The notes under the pieces were generated by a model, which ran no database searches, was not told the DNA's origin, and was given only the letters and a program-made list of their open reading frames with translations. Positions 1-7,122 of a DNA stretch of 22,484 nt are shown here, piece by piece. Each line of letters opens with the position of its first letter. The first letter of the stretch is position 1. The DNA comes from CAZWRF01 sp964636095 (GTDB lineage: Bacteria > Patescibacteriota > Minisyncoccia > JAHISW01 > Tagabacteraceae). The position numbers and the translations under genes are program-made. The stretch is from positions 1 to 22,484 of the forward strand of contig CAZWRF010000009.1 of NCBI GenBank assembly GCA_964636095.1, written 5' to 3'.

Positions 1-54
1 GCCGAAATCAAAGCCAAAGCCGAAATCAAAGCCAAAGCCGAAATCAAAGCCAAA
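1..54. repeat. 18-bp tandem repeat, three perfect copies
   Basis: The unit GCCGAAATCAAAGCCAAA occurs three times without mismatch and may continue to the left of the window. Because the unit is a multiple of three it encodes a six-residue repeat in each frame: AEIKAK in frame 1 (stopped by TAA at 58-60), PKSKPK in frame 2 (open into the downstream GH130 gene), and an R/N/Q/S-rich repeat in frame 3. Low-complexity lysine-rich linkers and tails of this sort expand by replication slippage. Confidence 0.9.
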
Positions 55-1132
55 GATTAAGTCCAAGTCGATTGCGAGAAAAACCAGGGCAAAAACAAGG
101 ACCCCAAAATCCGTGTTTTTCAGTAAAAGCGAGGAAAATCCTATTATTTCTCCAAATTCCAGAAACGGGTGGGAATCGTGGCAAACTTTTAATCCGGCGG
201 TAATTTTACTTAAAGACAAAATCCATTTTATGTACAGGGCCATCGGCCAAGATGGTCTTTCACGCTTGGGATACGCGTCTTCGTCGGACGGCCTTAAGAT
301 AGACGAGAGGCATCCAAGCCCCGCTTACGAGCACAGCATTTCGCGTCGAACCATAAGTCCGGTTTCTTGCGCTTCCGGCGGCAGCTGGGGAGGGTGCGAA
401 GACCCCCGCGTTGTTCGCGTGGACAGCGAAGATATTTTGTATATGACATACACGGCTTGCGACGGCGGGCTGAGAGTTGCTATGACATGCATTAAAGTTG
501 AAGATTTTTTGAAAAAGAAATGGAAGTGGAAAGATCCGGTACTTATTTCTCCTCCGGGCGAAGTTCACAAAAACTGGGTTATTTTTCCGGAAAAAATAAA
601 AGGGAAGTATGCTATTCTTCACAGCGTTAGTCCGAAAATATCGGTGGCTTATGTTGACGAGCTGAATTTTGACGGCACGCGCTATGTCGAAAGTCATTAT
701 GGCGATGACAAGTCCAGAAAGAATTGCTGGGACAGCTGGGTGAGGGGTTCCGGGCCCCCGCCGATAAAAACGGATGAGGGCTGGCTTCTGCTTTATCATG
801 CCATGGACCACACGGACCCCGGAAAGTATAAAGTTGGAGCCATGCTTTTGGATATTAATGATCCGGCTAAAGTGCTGTTTCGTTCAAAAGCTCCTGTTTT
901 GGAGCCGGATAAAAACTATGAAAACAACGGATTCAAGCCGGGAGTTGTGTATGCTACCGGCGCTGTGGTGAAAAACGGTGAACTTCTTGTTTATTATGGG
1001 GGAGCCGACAGCTGGGTTTGCGTCGCTCGCACTAATCTTCAAGATTTTCTTAGAGAATTAAAGAAAGGCGGCATGCCAAAAGTTAAAGCGGATACCAAAG
1101 TTAAAATAAATAAAGCCAAGAAGAATAAATGA
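2..1132 (+). CDS. GH130-family glycoside phosphorylase/hydrolase-like protein, probably 5'-truncated by the window edge
   Basis: A single five-bladed GH130 domain is visible. Numbered from the GTG at 113, it shows NPA (27-29), MYRA (40-43), CEDPR (95-99), FPEKI (158-162), PPPIKT (215-220), GWLLLYH (223-229) and a final YYGGAD. GH130 enzymes cleave beta-mannosides, mostly by phosphorolysis, and the Asp of the EDPR region belongs to the active site. The frame is open upstream to the window edge through a Lys/Pro/Arg-rich segment (PKSKPK repeats, then IARKTRAKTRTPKS). I therefore think the true start lies outside the window, although GTG at 113, with AAGGA 11 nt upstream, would give a complete domain of 339 aa. 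The LHR motif common after FPEKI is LHS here. The C-terminus is a lysine-rich tail (KVKINKAKKNK). The stop overlaps the next start (ATGA), so the two genes are translationally coupled. Family assignment is firm; substrate is unknown. Confidence 0.82.
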   Translation, partial: PKSKPKPKSKPKPKSKPKIKSKSIARKTRAKTRTPKSVFFSKSEENPIISPNSRNGWESWQTFNPAVILLKDKIHFMYRAIGQDGLSRLGYASSSDGLKIDERHPSPAYEHSISRRTISPVSCASGGSWGGCEDPRVVRVDSEDILYMTYTACDGGLRVAMTCIKVEDFLKKKWKWKDPVLISPPGEVHKNWVIFPEKIKGKYAILHSVSPKISVAYVDELNFDGTRYVESHYGDDKSRKNCWDSWVRGSGPPPIKTDEGWLLLYHAMDHTDPGKYKVGAMLLDINDPAKVLFRSKAPVLEPDKNYENNGFKPGVVYATGAVVKNGELLVYYGGADSWVCVARTNLQDFLRELKKGGMPKVKADTKVKINKAKKNK

Positions 1133-3045
1133 TTCTGGTAAAGAGGTATAAAAGAAACCCGGTTCTTCAGCCGAATAAAAGGCAATCTTGGGAAGCCGAG
1201 GCCGCGTTTAACGGTTGTCCGGTGAAAAAAGACGGGAAAACCTATTTATTTTACCGTGCTCTTTCCCTGCCTCATTATCATGCGGGAGCCAACATAAAAA
1301 TGCAGGTTTCCGATATTGGGCGAGCCGAAAGTACTGATGGTCTGGATTTTCACAAACATCGCCGCTTTATAGTTCCCGAGTTTCCGTGGGAGCGTTTTGG
1401 TTGTGAGGACCCAAGGATTACGAAGCTTGGCGGCAAATACTACATTTTTTATACCGCTCTTTCAAATTATCCCTTTACTCCGGAGGGAATAAAAGTCGGC
1501 GTAGCCATTTCTCGAGACCTTCAAACAATAGATGAAAAGCACCTGGTAACTCCTTTCAACGCCAAGGCAATGGCTCTTTTCCCTGAAAAAATAAACGGGA
1601 AAATGTACGCCCTTCTTACGGCGAATACCGACCTTCCGCCCTCAAAGATAGCATTAGCGTCTTTCAAGTCCGAAAAGGAAATTTGGTCGGAAAAATACTG
1701 GGACAAATGGTACAGCCAATTGGACAAGCACATCCTCAATTTTCAGAGAAATCCGGATGACCAGGTTGAACTGGGCGCCCCGCCCATAAAAACAAAGCAT
1801 GGCTGGCTGATCGTTTATTCTTACATACGAAATTACTATTCGCCGGAAAGGCTTTTTGGCATTGAAGCGGTTCTCTTGGACCTCAAAAATCCAAAAAAGA
1901 TAATTTCCCGCACCCTCGCCCCTATAATGGTTCCCGAGGAAGCGTATGAACTTTACGGAGTTGTCCCCAGGGTCATATTTCCGTCGGGTGTTTTGCTGGA
2001 AAAAGATGAGCTTAGCATTTATTATGGCGCGGCCGATACCACCTGCTGTGTTGCTTTCGTGGGACTCAAAAGCCTTATTCGCACCATGGGCGCTACCAGG
2101 CAAACTCGTCTTAGGCTGGAACGTCCTTCTAAAAATCCAATTATAAAGCCGGTATCCAGGCATTCGTGGGAAGCGAAAGCTACTTTTAATCCGGCTGCTT
2201 TTTACGAAGGAGGCAAAGTTCACATTATTTATAGGGCCATGTCCGATGACAATACCTCTGTTTTGGGGTATGCCACAAGCAAAGACGGCATCCATATAGA
2301 AAACAGGGAGAAAGAGCCCATTTACGTGCCCAGAGAGCCCTTTGAGCAGAAACTGGTGCCCAATGGCAACTCCGGCTGTGAAGATCCCCGAGTTACTAAA
2401 ATAGGCGACACTCTTTATATGTGCTATACCGCTTTTGACGGAAGGCACCCCCCAAGGATTGCCATTACTTCAATAAGCTTAAATAAATTTTTGAAAAAAG
2501 AATGGGATTGGGCCAAGCCGGTTATTGTTTCTCCACCGGATTTTGACGACAAAGACGCCTGCATTTTTCCCGAAAAAGTTGACGGCAAGTATCTTATTTT
2601 TCACAGAATAGGAAGTGATGTAGATACGGCCCTGGTACCCGATCTTAATTTTAAAGACAACCAATGGCTTGAAGAAAGAAGATGGTTTGGCGCCAGAGAA
2701 GGCTCATGGGACAGCGAGAAGGTTGGAATTGCCGCTCCTCCCGTTAAAACTTCAAAGGGCTGGATTCTTTTATATCATGGAGTTTCAAAAGAAGATTCTG
2801 TTTATCGCGTAGGCGCGCTGCTTTTAAGTCTCAAGGACCCCACAGAAATAATAGGAAGAACGGATTATCCCATCTTGGTACCCAAGATGAAATACGAAAA
2901 AAAGGGACAAGTTTCCAACGTGGTTTTTCCGTGCGGAAACGTCCTTATAAAAAACAAGCTATTTGTATACTACGGCGGCGCGGACAGCGTTGTAGAAGTT
3001 GCTACCGTTGATATAAATAAAGTTCTAAAAATCCTTCAAGGATAG
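1129..3045 (+). CDS. Tandem GH130 fusion protein (two glycosidase/phosphorylase domains)
   Basis: This 638-aa protein holds two complete GH130 domains joined near residues 320-333; single-domain members are about 300-350 aa. Domain 1 shows FYRA (41-44), CEDPR (92-96), FPEKI (151-155), APPIKT (217-222) and YYGAAD (298-303). Domain 2 shows NPAA (354-357), IYRA (367-370), CEDPR (417-421), FPEK (480-483), FHR (491-493), APPVKT, GWILLYHG and YYGGAD. Domain 2 looks closer to the upstream gene product than to domain 1: FLKKEWDW followed by ISPP/VSPP occurs in both. In domain 1 the usual His-Arg after the FPEK strand is replaced (LLTAN) and the YHG motif is YSY, so domain 1 may have altered chemistry or be non-catalytic (inference). 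There is no signal peptide, so action is probably cytosolic. Its 3' end converges on the pilin operon with a 5-nt gap and no visible terminator. Confidence 0.85.
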   Translation: MILVKRYKRNPVLQPNKRQSWEAEAAFNGCPVKKDGKTYLFYRALSLPHYHAGANIKMQVSDIGRAESTDGLDFHKHRRFIVPEFPWERFGCEDPRITKLGGKYYIFYTALSNYPFTPEGIKVGVAISRDLQTIDEKHLVTPFNAKAMALFPEKINGKMYALLTANTDLPPSKIALASFKSEKEIWSEKYWDKWYSQLDKHILNFQRNPDDQVELGAPPIKTKHGWLIVYSYIRNYYSPERLFGIEAVLLDLKNPKKIISRTLAPIMVPEEAYELYGVVPRVIFPSGVLLEKDELSIYYGAADTTCCVAFVGLKSLIRTMGATRQTRLRLERPSKNPIIKPVSRHSWEAKATFNPAAFYEGGKVHIIYRAMSDDNTSVLGYATSKDGIHIENREKEPIYVPREPFEQKLVPNGNSGCEDPRVTKIGDTLYMCYTAFDGRHPPRIAITSISLNKFLKKEWDWAKPVIVSPPDFDDKDACIFPEKVDGKYLIFHRIGSDVDTALVPDLNFKDNQWLEERRWFGAREGSWDSEKVGIAAPPVKTSKGWILLYHGVSKEDSVYRVGALLLSLKDPTEIIGRTDYPILVPKMKYEKKGQVSNVVFPCGNVLIKNKLFVYYGGADSVVEVATVDINKVLKILQG

Positions 3046-3050
3046 GCCAA

Positions 3051-3560
3051 TTAAAAGGTTTCCCAGCGAGTCCTTTCCACAAGCTTGCTTCCCGATGACG
3101 AGCAGGAGTTTTTTCCGGCCGACTCCATGTAATATCTGCAGATGCTTGAAGGTACTCCCGCGGTATATATGGTTTCAGGTGTTACGTCTATGGTTATGGA
3201 GGTGCAAGAGCCGTTGGAAAAATCGTCCATTATAAATGGTCCGTATGTAACGGCCACACAATCGGCTCCGCCTTCATTGTCTCCTCCCACCGTAAAAGTA
3301 TCTCCCGGCTGGCAAGTATATGTTCCTTGGGGGCTTCTGGGGTCCATTACTCTGAAATTTTCCTGGAAAAATTTTATACATTCCGCTCCGGAGTCTGCGG
3401 CATAAAATGCCTTAAGAGACTCTCCTTCATCCTGAGAAATTTGCGTCTCTTTTATTATTGAGTTCACTCCTATGCCTACGATAATCGCGATGACGCTTAC
3501 TATTATTACCGTATAAAGAAGAGTAAACCCTTTTATTTTTTCTTTTTTTTCTTTAAACAT
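3051..3560 (-). CDS. Minor pilin, PilX/GspK-like
   Basis: 169 aa. The N-terminus is a class III signal: a basic leader MFKEKKEKIKG, then FTLLYTVIIVSVIAIIVGIGV as the hydrophobic alpha-1 helix. The mature residue 5 is Tyr rather than Glu, as expected for the GspK/PilX position, where Glu5 is often absent. SLKAFYAADSGAE at residues 49-61 is the characteristic PilX N-terminal region motif. Four further Cys in the C-terminal half could form disulphides outside the cell. It is the last gene of a four-gene minus-strand operon, starting 5 nt after the PilW-like gene. By family knowledge it would join the pilus-tip minor-pilin complex. The start ATG at 3560 is the only one that yields a correct leader; only a distant G-run serves as a possible ribosome site. 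Confidence 0.82.
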   Translation of the reverse strand: MFKEKKEKIKGFTLLYTVIIVSVIAIIVGIGVNSIIKETQISQDEGESLKAFYAADSGAECIKFFQENFRVMDPRSPQGTYTCQPGDTFTVGGDNEGGADCVAVTYGPFIMDDFSNGSCTSITIDVTPETIYTAGVPSSICRYYMESAGKNSCSSSGSKLVERTRWETF

Positions 3561-3565
3561 TTTGA

Positions 3566-5413
3566 TTATATTCCCCCCGACCCGCCTGCTTGCGTTACTT
3601 CAAGGGTGATTGATGTTGAACCTGACGCGCCTCCTCCGCTGCCGTTTATCGAAAGGCTATAGTTGCCGGGCAATGTGCTGTTTGGCACAAAAACTCTTAC
3701 ATAAGACGTACCGTTTGTGGCTACCGGATTTGGGCTAAAATTACTTCCTGAAATATGCGGGCTTGACGCGGATAAGTTTACCGAACTGTTGAATCCGTTG
3801 AGAGGGCTGACTTTTATACTGCAAAGATTGCTTGCGGAGCTTCCTCCTTGTCCGCTGTTTACAGTAACTGAAACCTTTCTATCCACGCATGGAATTAAAT
3901 TGAAATCAGGAGAAGTGCCGCTGCCGCCTCCGCCGCCTCCGCTGCCTCCGCCACCTCCGCCTCCGCTGCCTTCGGAGTTTTCACTGTCGTCGCAGTAACT
4001 GGAACAACCGGGGTCAGCCGAGTAATCTATGAGGCCGTCTCCGTCGTTATCCACGCCGTCGTAGCATTGAAGAGGAGCGAAGTCCACCGCGGTTTCGGAA
4101 TCATTTGCGCACGAGCTTTCGGTTCCCGAAAAATTAGAATAGCTTTTTATGCAGTAACTGTAAGTTACCCCGGGCGTAATATGGGAACTATAATCTTGCC
4201 AATAAAGGCAGCTGGTACCCCACGTGCAGATTGTGGTGTCAGAACCGGTAGTATTTGCCACAAGTGTGTAGGGACCTCCTCCCGTACTTCTGTAAATGTG
4301 GTACCGGTCAGCTCCGTCGGCTTTTACCCACCTAAGATAAATTTTGGTATGAACTCCCGGAGGGTTGGCATAGTTGTCATCACAGTAATATCCGGCATAT
4401 CCGTTGTCAAAAATAGGCGGAGGAAGGGGAGCCATGCAATTTACGGTAATTGAATCCGAGCCGGGCGTGCCGGCGTCATCTTTGGCCGTTACGGTAAGCA
4501 CGTTGACAGATGATGGCTTCAGATTTATTGATGTTGTTTGCCAATTGTGAATTATTCCCGTTGCCGGAGGTCCTATGGCGCCGGGTCCGGCCAAGGATAA
4601 GCTCGGGTTTATTGAGGACATTGTGCCTGTCGCCTGAGTGGCCTCGTTTAACCATGTTATTTCCGTCACACCCCTGTTGTCGGCCGCTTCACCCTGTAGC
4701 ACAATAGAAGTATTGGAAGTGGTATACGGGTCGCTTGAAGGAATTGTAATAAGCACTTCTGGAGGCTGATTGTCCGCGGGCGGCAGCTGATTCGGGTCCT
4801 GGCCAAATCGGGGGGTGAAGGAAGAGGAAATTTCAAAACTTTCCTCGTCTTTCGTTCCCGGCAGAACAGTGCCCTGTATCACAAGATTAATAATGGTTTG
4901 TTCATCGGGGTCGTCATTGTTGTTTACATAAAAACGAACTCTTTTTACATCCACTTTGTCCGATGTGAACGGCTGGTAGCACTCAGGCATGAGACTTCCG
5001 CCCCATGAACCCCCGATGACAGAGCAGGGGCCGTGTGTTTTTTGCTCCCCTTTCATTATTATGCCGTTTCCGGTAACCGGGTCCGTGGTAAGGTAATAGT
5101 GTATTCTTCTTATGGGCACATCGGGCCTTACTTTGGCGGCAAAAACTATTTGCTGACCGGGGCTTTTAAGGTCGCAGCCGTTTTTGCAGGCATCATGTTC
5201 GCCGTATTCATTTACAAAAGCTGAGCCGTAAATAATCTCCTGACCCATAAGGTCAAGCGAGAAACGAAGTTCGTTCAGCACTTCTTGGGAATTTTGAAGT
5301 TTTTTCTGTGCCGAGCTGAGGCTTAGAAAAGCGCCCGTCGTTAAAAGTACGATGATGGAAAATATCCCCACCGCTATTATCATTTCTATTAATGTAAATC
5401 CTTGTTTTTTCAT
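3566..5413 (-). CDS. Minor pilin, PilW/GspJ-like, with a large Ig/FN3-like ectodomain
   Basis: 615 aa from the ATG at 5413, giving leader MKKQG and mature FTLIEMIIAVGIFS with Glu5. An in-frame TTG at 5446 would add 11 residues and overlap the upstream gene; I reject it because pilin leaders are short. Typical PilW/GspJ proteins are roughly 200-350 aa. Here the pilin part (about 1-205) is followed by an Ig/cadherin-like beta domain (217-326), an FN3-like domain (330-445), a C-DG-DNDGDGLID calcium-type loop ending in DPGC (450-470), a Gly/Ser linker (482-498) and a C-terminal beta-sandwich (503-608). The domain labels rest on motif pattern, not search. The gene follows the pilV-like stop by 4 nt. 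A pilin with this extension would sit at the tip or side of the fibre and is a good candidate for surface binding (inference). Confidence 0.83.
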   Translation of the reverse strand: MKKQGFTLIEMIIAVGIFSIIVLLTTGAFLSLSSAQKKLQNSQEVLNELRFSLDLMGQEIIYGSAFVNEYGEHDACKNGCDLKSPGQQIVFAAKVRPDVPIRRIHYYLTTDPVTGNGIIMKGEQKTHGPCSVIGGSWGGSLMPECYQPFTSDKVDVKRVRFYVNNNDDPDEQTIINLVIQGTVLPGTKDEESFEISSSFTPRFGQDPNQLPPADNQPPEVLITIPSSDPYTTSNTSIVLQGEAADNRGVTEITWLNEATQATGTMSSINPSLSLAGPGAIGPPATGIIHNWQTTSINLKPSSVNVLTVTAKDDAGTPGSDSITVNCMAPLPPPIFDNGYAGYYCDDNYANPPGVHTKIYLRWVKADGADRYHIYRSTGGGPYTLVANTTGSDTTICTWGTSCLYWQDYSSHITPGVTYSYCIKSYSNFSGTESSCANDSETAVDFAPLQCYDGVDNDGDGLIDYSADPGCSSYCDDSENSEGSGGGGGGGSGGGGGGSGTSPDFNLIPCVDRKVSVTVNSGQGGSSASNLCSIKVSPLNGFNSSVNLSASSPHISGSNFSPNPVATNGTSYVRVFVPNSTLPGNYSLSINGSGGGASGSTSITLEVTQAGGSGGI

Positions 5414-5417
5414 ATTT

Positions 5418-5957
5418 TTATGGCAAGCCGAAAACAACTTCTTCAATTATTAATTGTTTTGTAATGCCTCTGTCCAGCCAAGAGACAGTGCTTTTGATAC
5501 GTATATTTTCTGTGCCCAAGCTTGTCACTTCAACTTTTCTGTCAAAATGCGCGGACGTATCGTTTCCGGAACAAGAATAAGAATAAAGTCCTTCATAAGG
5601 AGTGTTTTTCAGCAAACAAAGATAATTGCCGGGAGAGTAATTGGTAAGGCTGTTGTTCGCCTTGAGGTCGTTTCTTTTAGTGGCATCCATCTGCCATGTG
5701 CCTATAAGATTGTTTTGCCAGGTGCTCCAGCTGTGGCAGGGGCCCCCGCCCAAGCTGGATAAAACGCAAAGTACGTTGTTTTGCTTTTTGTTTATGATAA
5801 GCTCAATTCCTTCTTGGGCTATTTTGGCGGCTTTGTATTTTAATTCAGCTGTTTGGAAACCGCGCTGTCCCAGAAGCGTCAGGCCGACAAAAGAAGCAAG
5901 CACTATGACTATTATGCTTACTGCAACCAGTGTTTCTATAATTGTGAATCCTTTCAT
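5418..5957 (-). CDS. Minor pilin, PilV/GspI-like
   Basis: 179 aa. A very short leader, MKG, is followed by the mature N-terminus FTIIETLVAVSIIVIVLASF with Glu5, then LLGQRGFQTAELKYKAAKIAQEGIELI, the amphipathic continuation of the pilin helix. The ETLVA pattern with a following AxIAQEGIE segment is typical of PilV/GspI. The ATG at 5957 abuts the stop of the upstream FimT-like gene (TAAATG), indicating translational coupling. It acts, by family knowledge, in the minor-pilin complex that primes type IV pilus assembly. Second gene of the operon. Confidence 0.83.
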   Translation of the reverse strand: MKGFTIIETLVAVSIIVIVLASFVGLTLLGQRGFQTAELKYKAAKIAQEGIELIINKKQNNVLCVLSSLGGGPCHSWSTWQNNLIGTWQMDATKRNDLKANNSLTNYSPGNYLCLLKNTPYEGLYSYSCSGNDTSAHFDRKVEVTSLGTENIRIKSTVSWLDRGITKQLIIEEVVFGLP

Positions 5958-6620
5958 TTATTGAATTTCAAATTGTCCGGTGCTGTGAAAAATAATTGTT
6001 TTTGTAATTTTTTCCGCGGCGTCAGTTACATCTATTTCTATTTTTCCTGCCTGCAGGAGAGGTCCGCCTTCTCCCAAAGTTATCCAAATTGTAGGTTCGG
6101 GACGGACAAATTCCATGTAGACCTCCGACTCAGTTTCGTTTAGGGCGGGTATCGCAGATGTAACCGGAGGCGCGGCGGGAAACGCCGGCGATGTTGCCCT
6201 TATTTCTTTTATTTTTGTGGCATAAGGCAAAACAACGTCTTCTACAAAATCGCCGCCCGTACAGGTATCCACCGACGGGTCATTCCAGAATGAATCGTGC
6301 TCGTTTATTATGGGCGGGTCAACGTCCGTTGGGACATCCACGTCGTTTATTATACAGTCAGCGTAAACGGTTATTTCGTTGGGTGTCGCCATGTTAAACT
6401 CAACTCCGTAGCTGGGAAAATTATTCCCATTAAACTCCTTTACGGATATTGAATCGTGCCGGGCTTTTTTCATGGTGTCATAAATGGTGTTTGCCGCTGC
6501 TGTTACTTTTGCATTGGCACCCAAAACTCCTGTACTGGCGAGCACAACAGAAGAGATAAGGGCGATAATGCCGATAACCACTAAAAGCTCTACTAAAGTA
6601 AGCCCTCGTTTAAAATTCAT
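5958..6620 (-). CDS. Minor pilin, FimT/GspH-like
   Basis: 220 aa. The leader MNFKRG precedes LTLVELLVVIGIIALISSVV with Glu5; the residue after the cleavage site is Leu instead of the usual Phe. ANTIYDTMKKARHDSISVKEF at about 42-62 matches the FimT/GspH region after the helix. It is first in the H-I-J-K order, which is the conserved order of minor-pilin operons. A promoter lies directly upstream with its -10 box ending 9 nt before the ATG, so the transcript would have almost no 5' leader, and no Shine-Dalgarno is present. No major pilin, ATPase, PilC or prepilin peptidase gene is in this window. Confidence 0.85.
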   Translation of the reverse strand: MNFKRGLTLVELLVVIGIIALISSVVLASTGVLGANAKVTAAANTIYDTMKKARHDSISVKEFNGNNFPSYGVEFNMATPNEITVYADCIINDVDVPTDVDPPIINEHDSFWNDPSVDTCTGGDFVEDVVLPYATKIKEIRATSPAFPAAPPVTSAIPALNETESEVYMEFVRPEPTIWITLGEGGPLLQAGKIEIDVTDAAEKITKTIIFHSTGQFEIQ

Positions 6621-6629
6621 CTTAGTTTA

Positions 6630-6658
6630 ATAATACTTTTTTTTCGGTAATTTGACAA
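6630..6658 (-). promoter_or_regulatory. Minus-strand sigma70-type promoter of the pilin operon
   Basis: On the minus strand TTGTCA (6658-6653), a 17-nt spacer and TATTAT (6635-6630). Transcription would start near 6623-6624, about 3 nt before the ATG at 6620. Its -35 hexamer overlaps that of the divergent promoter at 6652. Confidence 0.65.
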
Positions 6659-6680
6659 TTTATTTAGCTGGGGATATACT
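6652..6680 (+). promoter_or_regulatory. Plus-strand sigma70-type promoter of the zinc-module gene
   Basis: TTGACA (6652-6657), a 17-nt spacer and TATACT (6675-6680): a near-consensus promoter. The predicted start near 6687 leaves a leader of about 37 nt before the ATG at 6724. It shares five base pairs of -35 with the minus-strand promoter. Confidence 0.72.
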
Positions 6681-6723
6681 TTTTGGAGTCGATATATAAA
6701 AAAGTATTAGTTTAAAAATTTAA

Positions 6724-7032
6724 ATGGACGAAGAAAATACGGGTGGAAATTTTTCCAGCAGGCCGAAAGTTCAGGGCCAGTGGAAGTGTGCCGGATGTGG
6801 AACGGAAATTACCGAATTGCCGTTTCAGCCGAGGGATGGCCAGGAGGTTTACTGCCGGGAATGCTACTCATCAAAAAGGCCCAAAAGAACCTTTGGGCCG
6901 AGGCCTATGGTTCATGGCGAATGGGAGTGCTCGGTTTGTAAAAAAACCATTACCGAATTGCCGTTTCAGCCCTCCGGCGACAGGCCAATCTTTTGCAGAG
7001 ATTGTTACCGCACGCAAAGGACCGGCGAGTAA
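6724..7032 (+). CDS. Small protein with two tandem CX2C-X18-CX2C zinc-binding modules
   Basis: 102 aa. Module 1 uses C22, C25, C44 and C47; module 2 uses C69, C72, C91 and C94. Both have identical spacing and share the core ITELPFQP and the ending YC/FC-R-E/D-CY, so they are an internal duplication, also visible at DNA level (ATTACCGAATTGCCGTTTCA occurs in both). A basic linker (KRPKRTFGPRP) joins them. Similar CX2C modules ending in CRDCY are frequent in Candidate Phyla Radiation genomes, with no settled function as far as I know. Zn binding is inferred from the cysteine pattern; nucleic-acid or protein binding are both possible. It has its own promoter and terminator, so it is monocistronic. 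Confidence 0.8.
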   Translation: MDEENTGGNFSSRPKVQGQWKCAGCGTEITELPFQPRDGQEVYCRECYSSKRPKRTFGPRPMVHGEWECSVCKKTITELPFQPSGDRPIFCRDCYRTQRTGE

Positions 7033-7051
7033 ATTTCTACAAATAACACAT

Positions 7052-7100
7052 AAAACCAAAACCTCTCCTCGCAAAGCGGAGGGGTTTTGGTTTTCGGCCT
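7052..7100 (+). terminator. Rho-independent terminator after the zinc-module gene
   Basis: A 17-bp stem with one G-T wobble: arm 7052-7068 (AAAACCAAAACCTCTCC) pairs with 7078-7094, leaving a 9-nt loop. Because both flanks are A/T-rich it could work in either direction. An outer pair TAACACA (7044-7050) / TGTGTTA (7104-7110) can extend the structure. Confidence 0.8.
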
Positions 7101-7122
7101 TTTTGTGTTAACATAATTCGTA

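Noticed and set aside
1..60. Frame 1 (AEIKAK repeats ending in a stop at 58-60) as the 3' end of an upstream gene
   Set aside because: Possible, but frame 2 is also open and continues into the GH130 domain through a strongly basic stretch. The two cannot be separated without sequence to the left, so it is not listed as a gene.
260..811. 183-codon open frame on the minus strand
   Set aside because: Lies wholly inside the GH130 gene, whose plus-strand frame has clear family motifs; no motif or ribosome site in the antisense frame.
1654..2448. 264-codon open frame on the minus strand
   Set aside because: Antisense shadow of the tandem GH130 gene; no recognisable protein features.
3717..3998. 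Proline-rich plus-strand frame
   Set aside because: The proline run is the reverse complement of the Gly/Ser linker codons of the PilW-like gene, not a real Pro-rich protein.
5414..5446. TTG at 5446 as start of the PilW-like gene
   Set aside because: It would overlap the upstream gene and lengthen the prepilin leader to 16 residues; ATG at 5413 gives the usual short leader.
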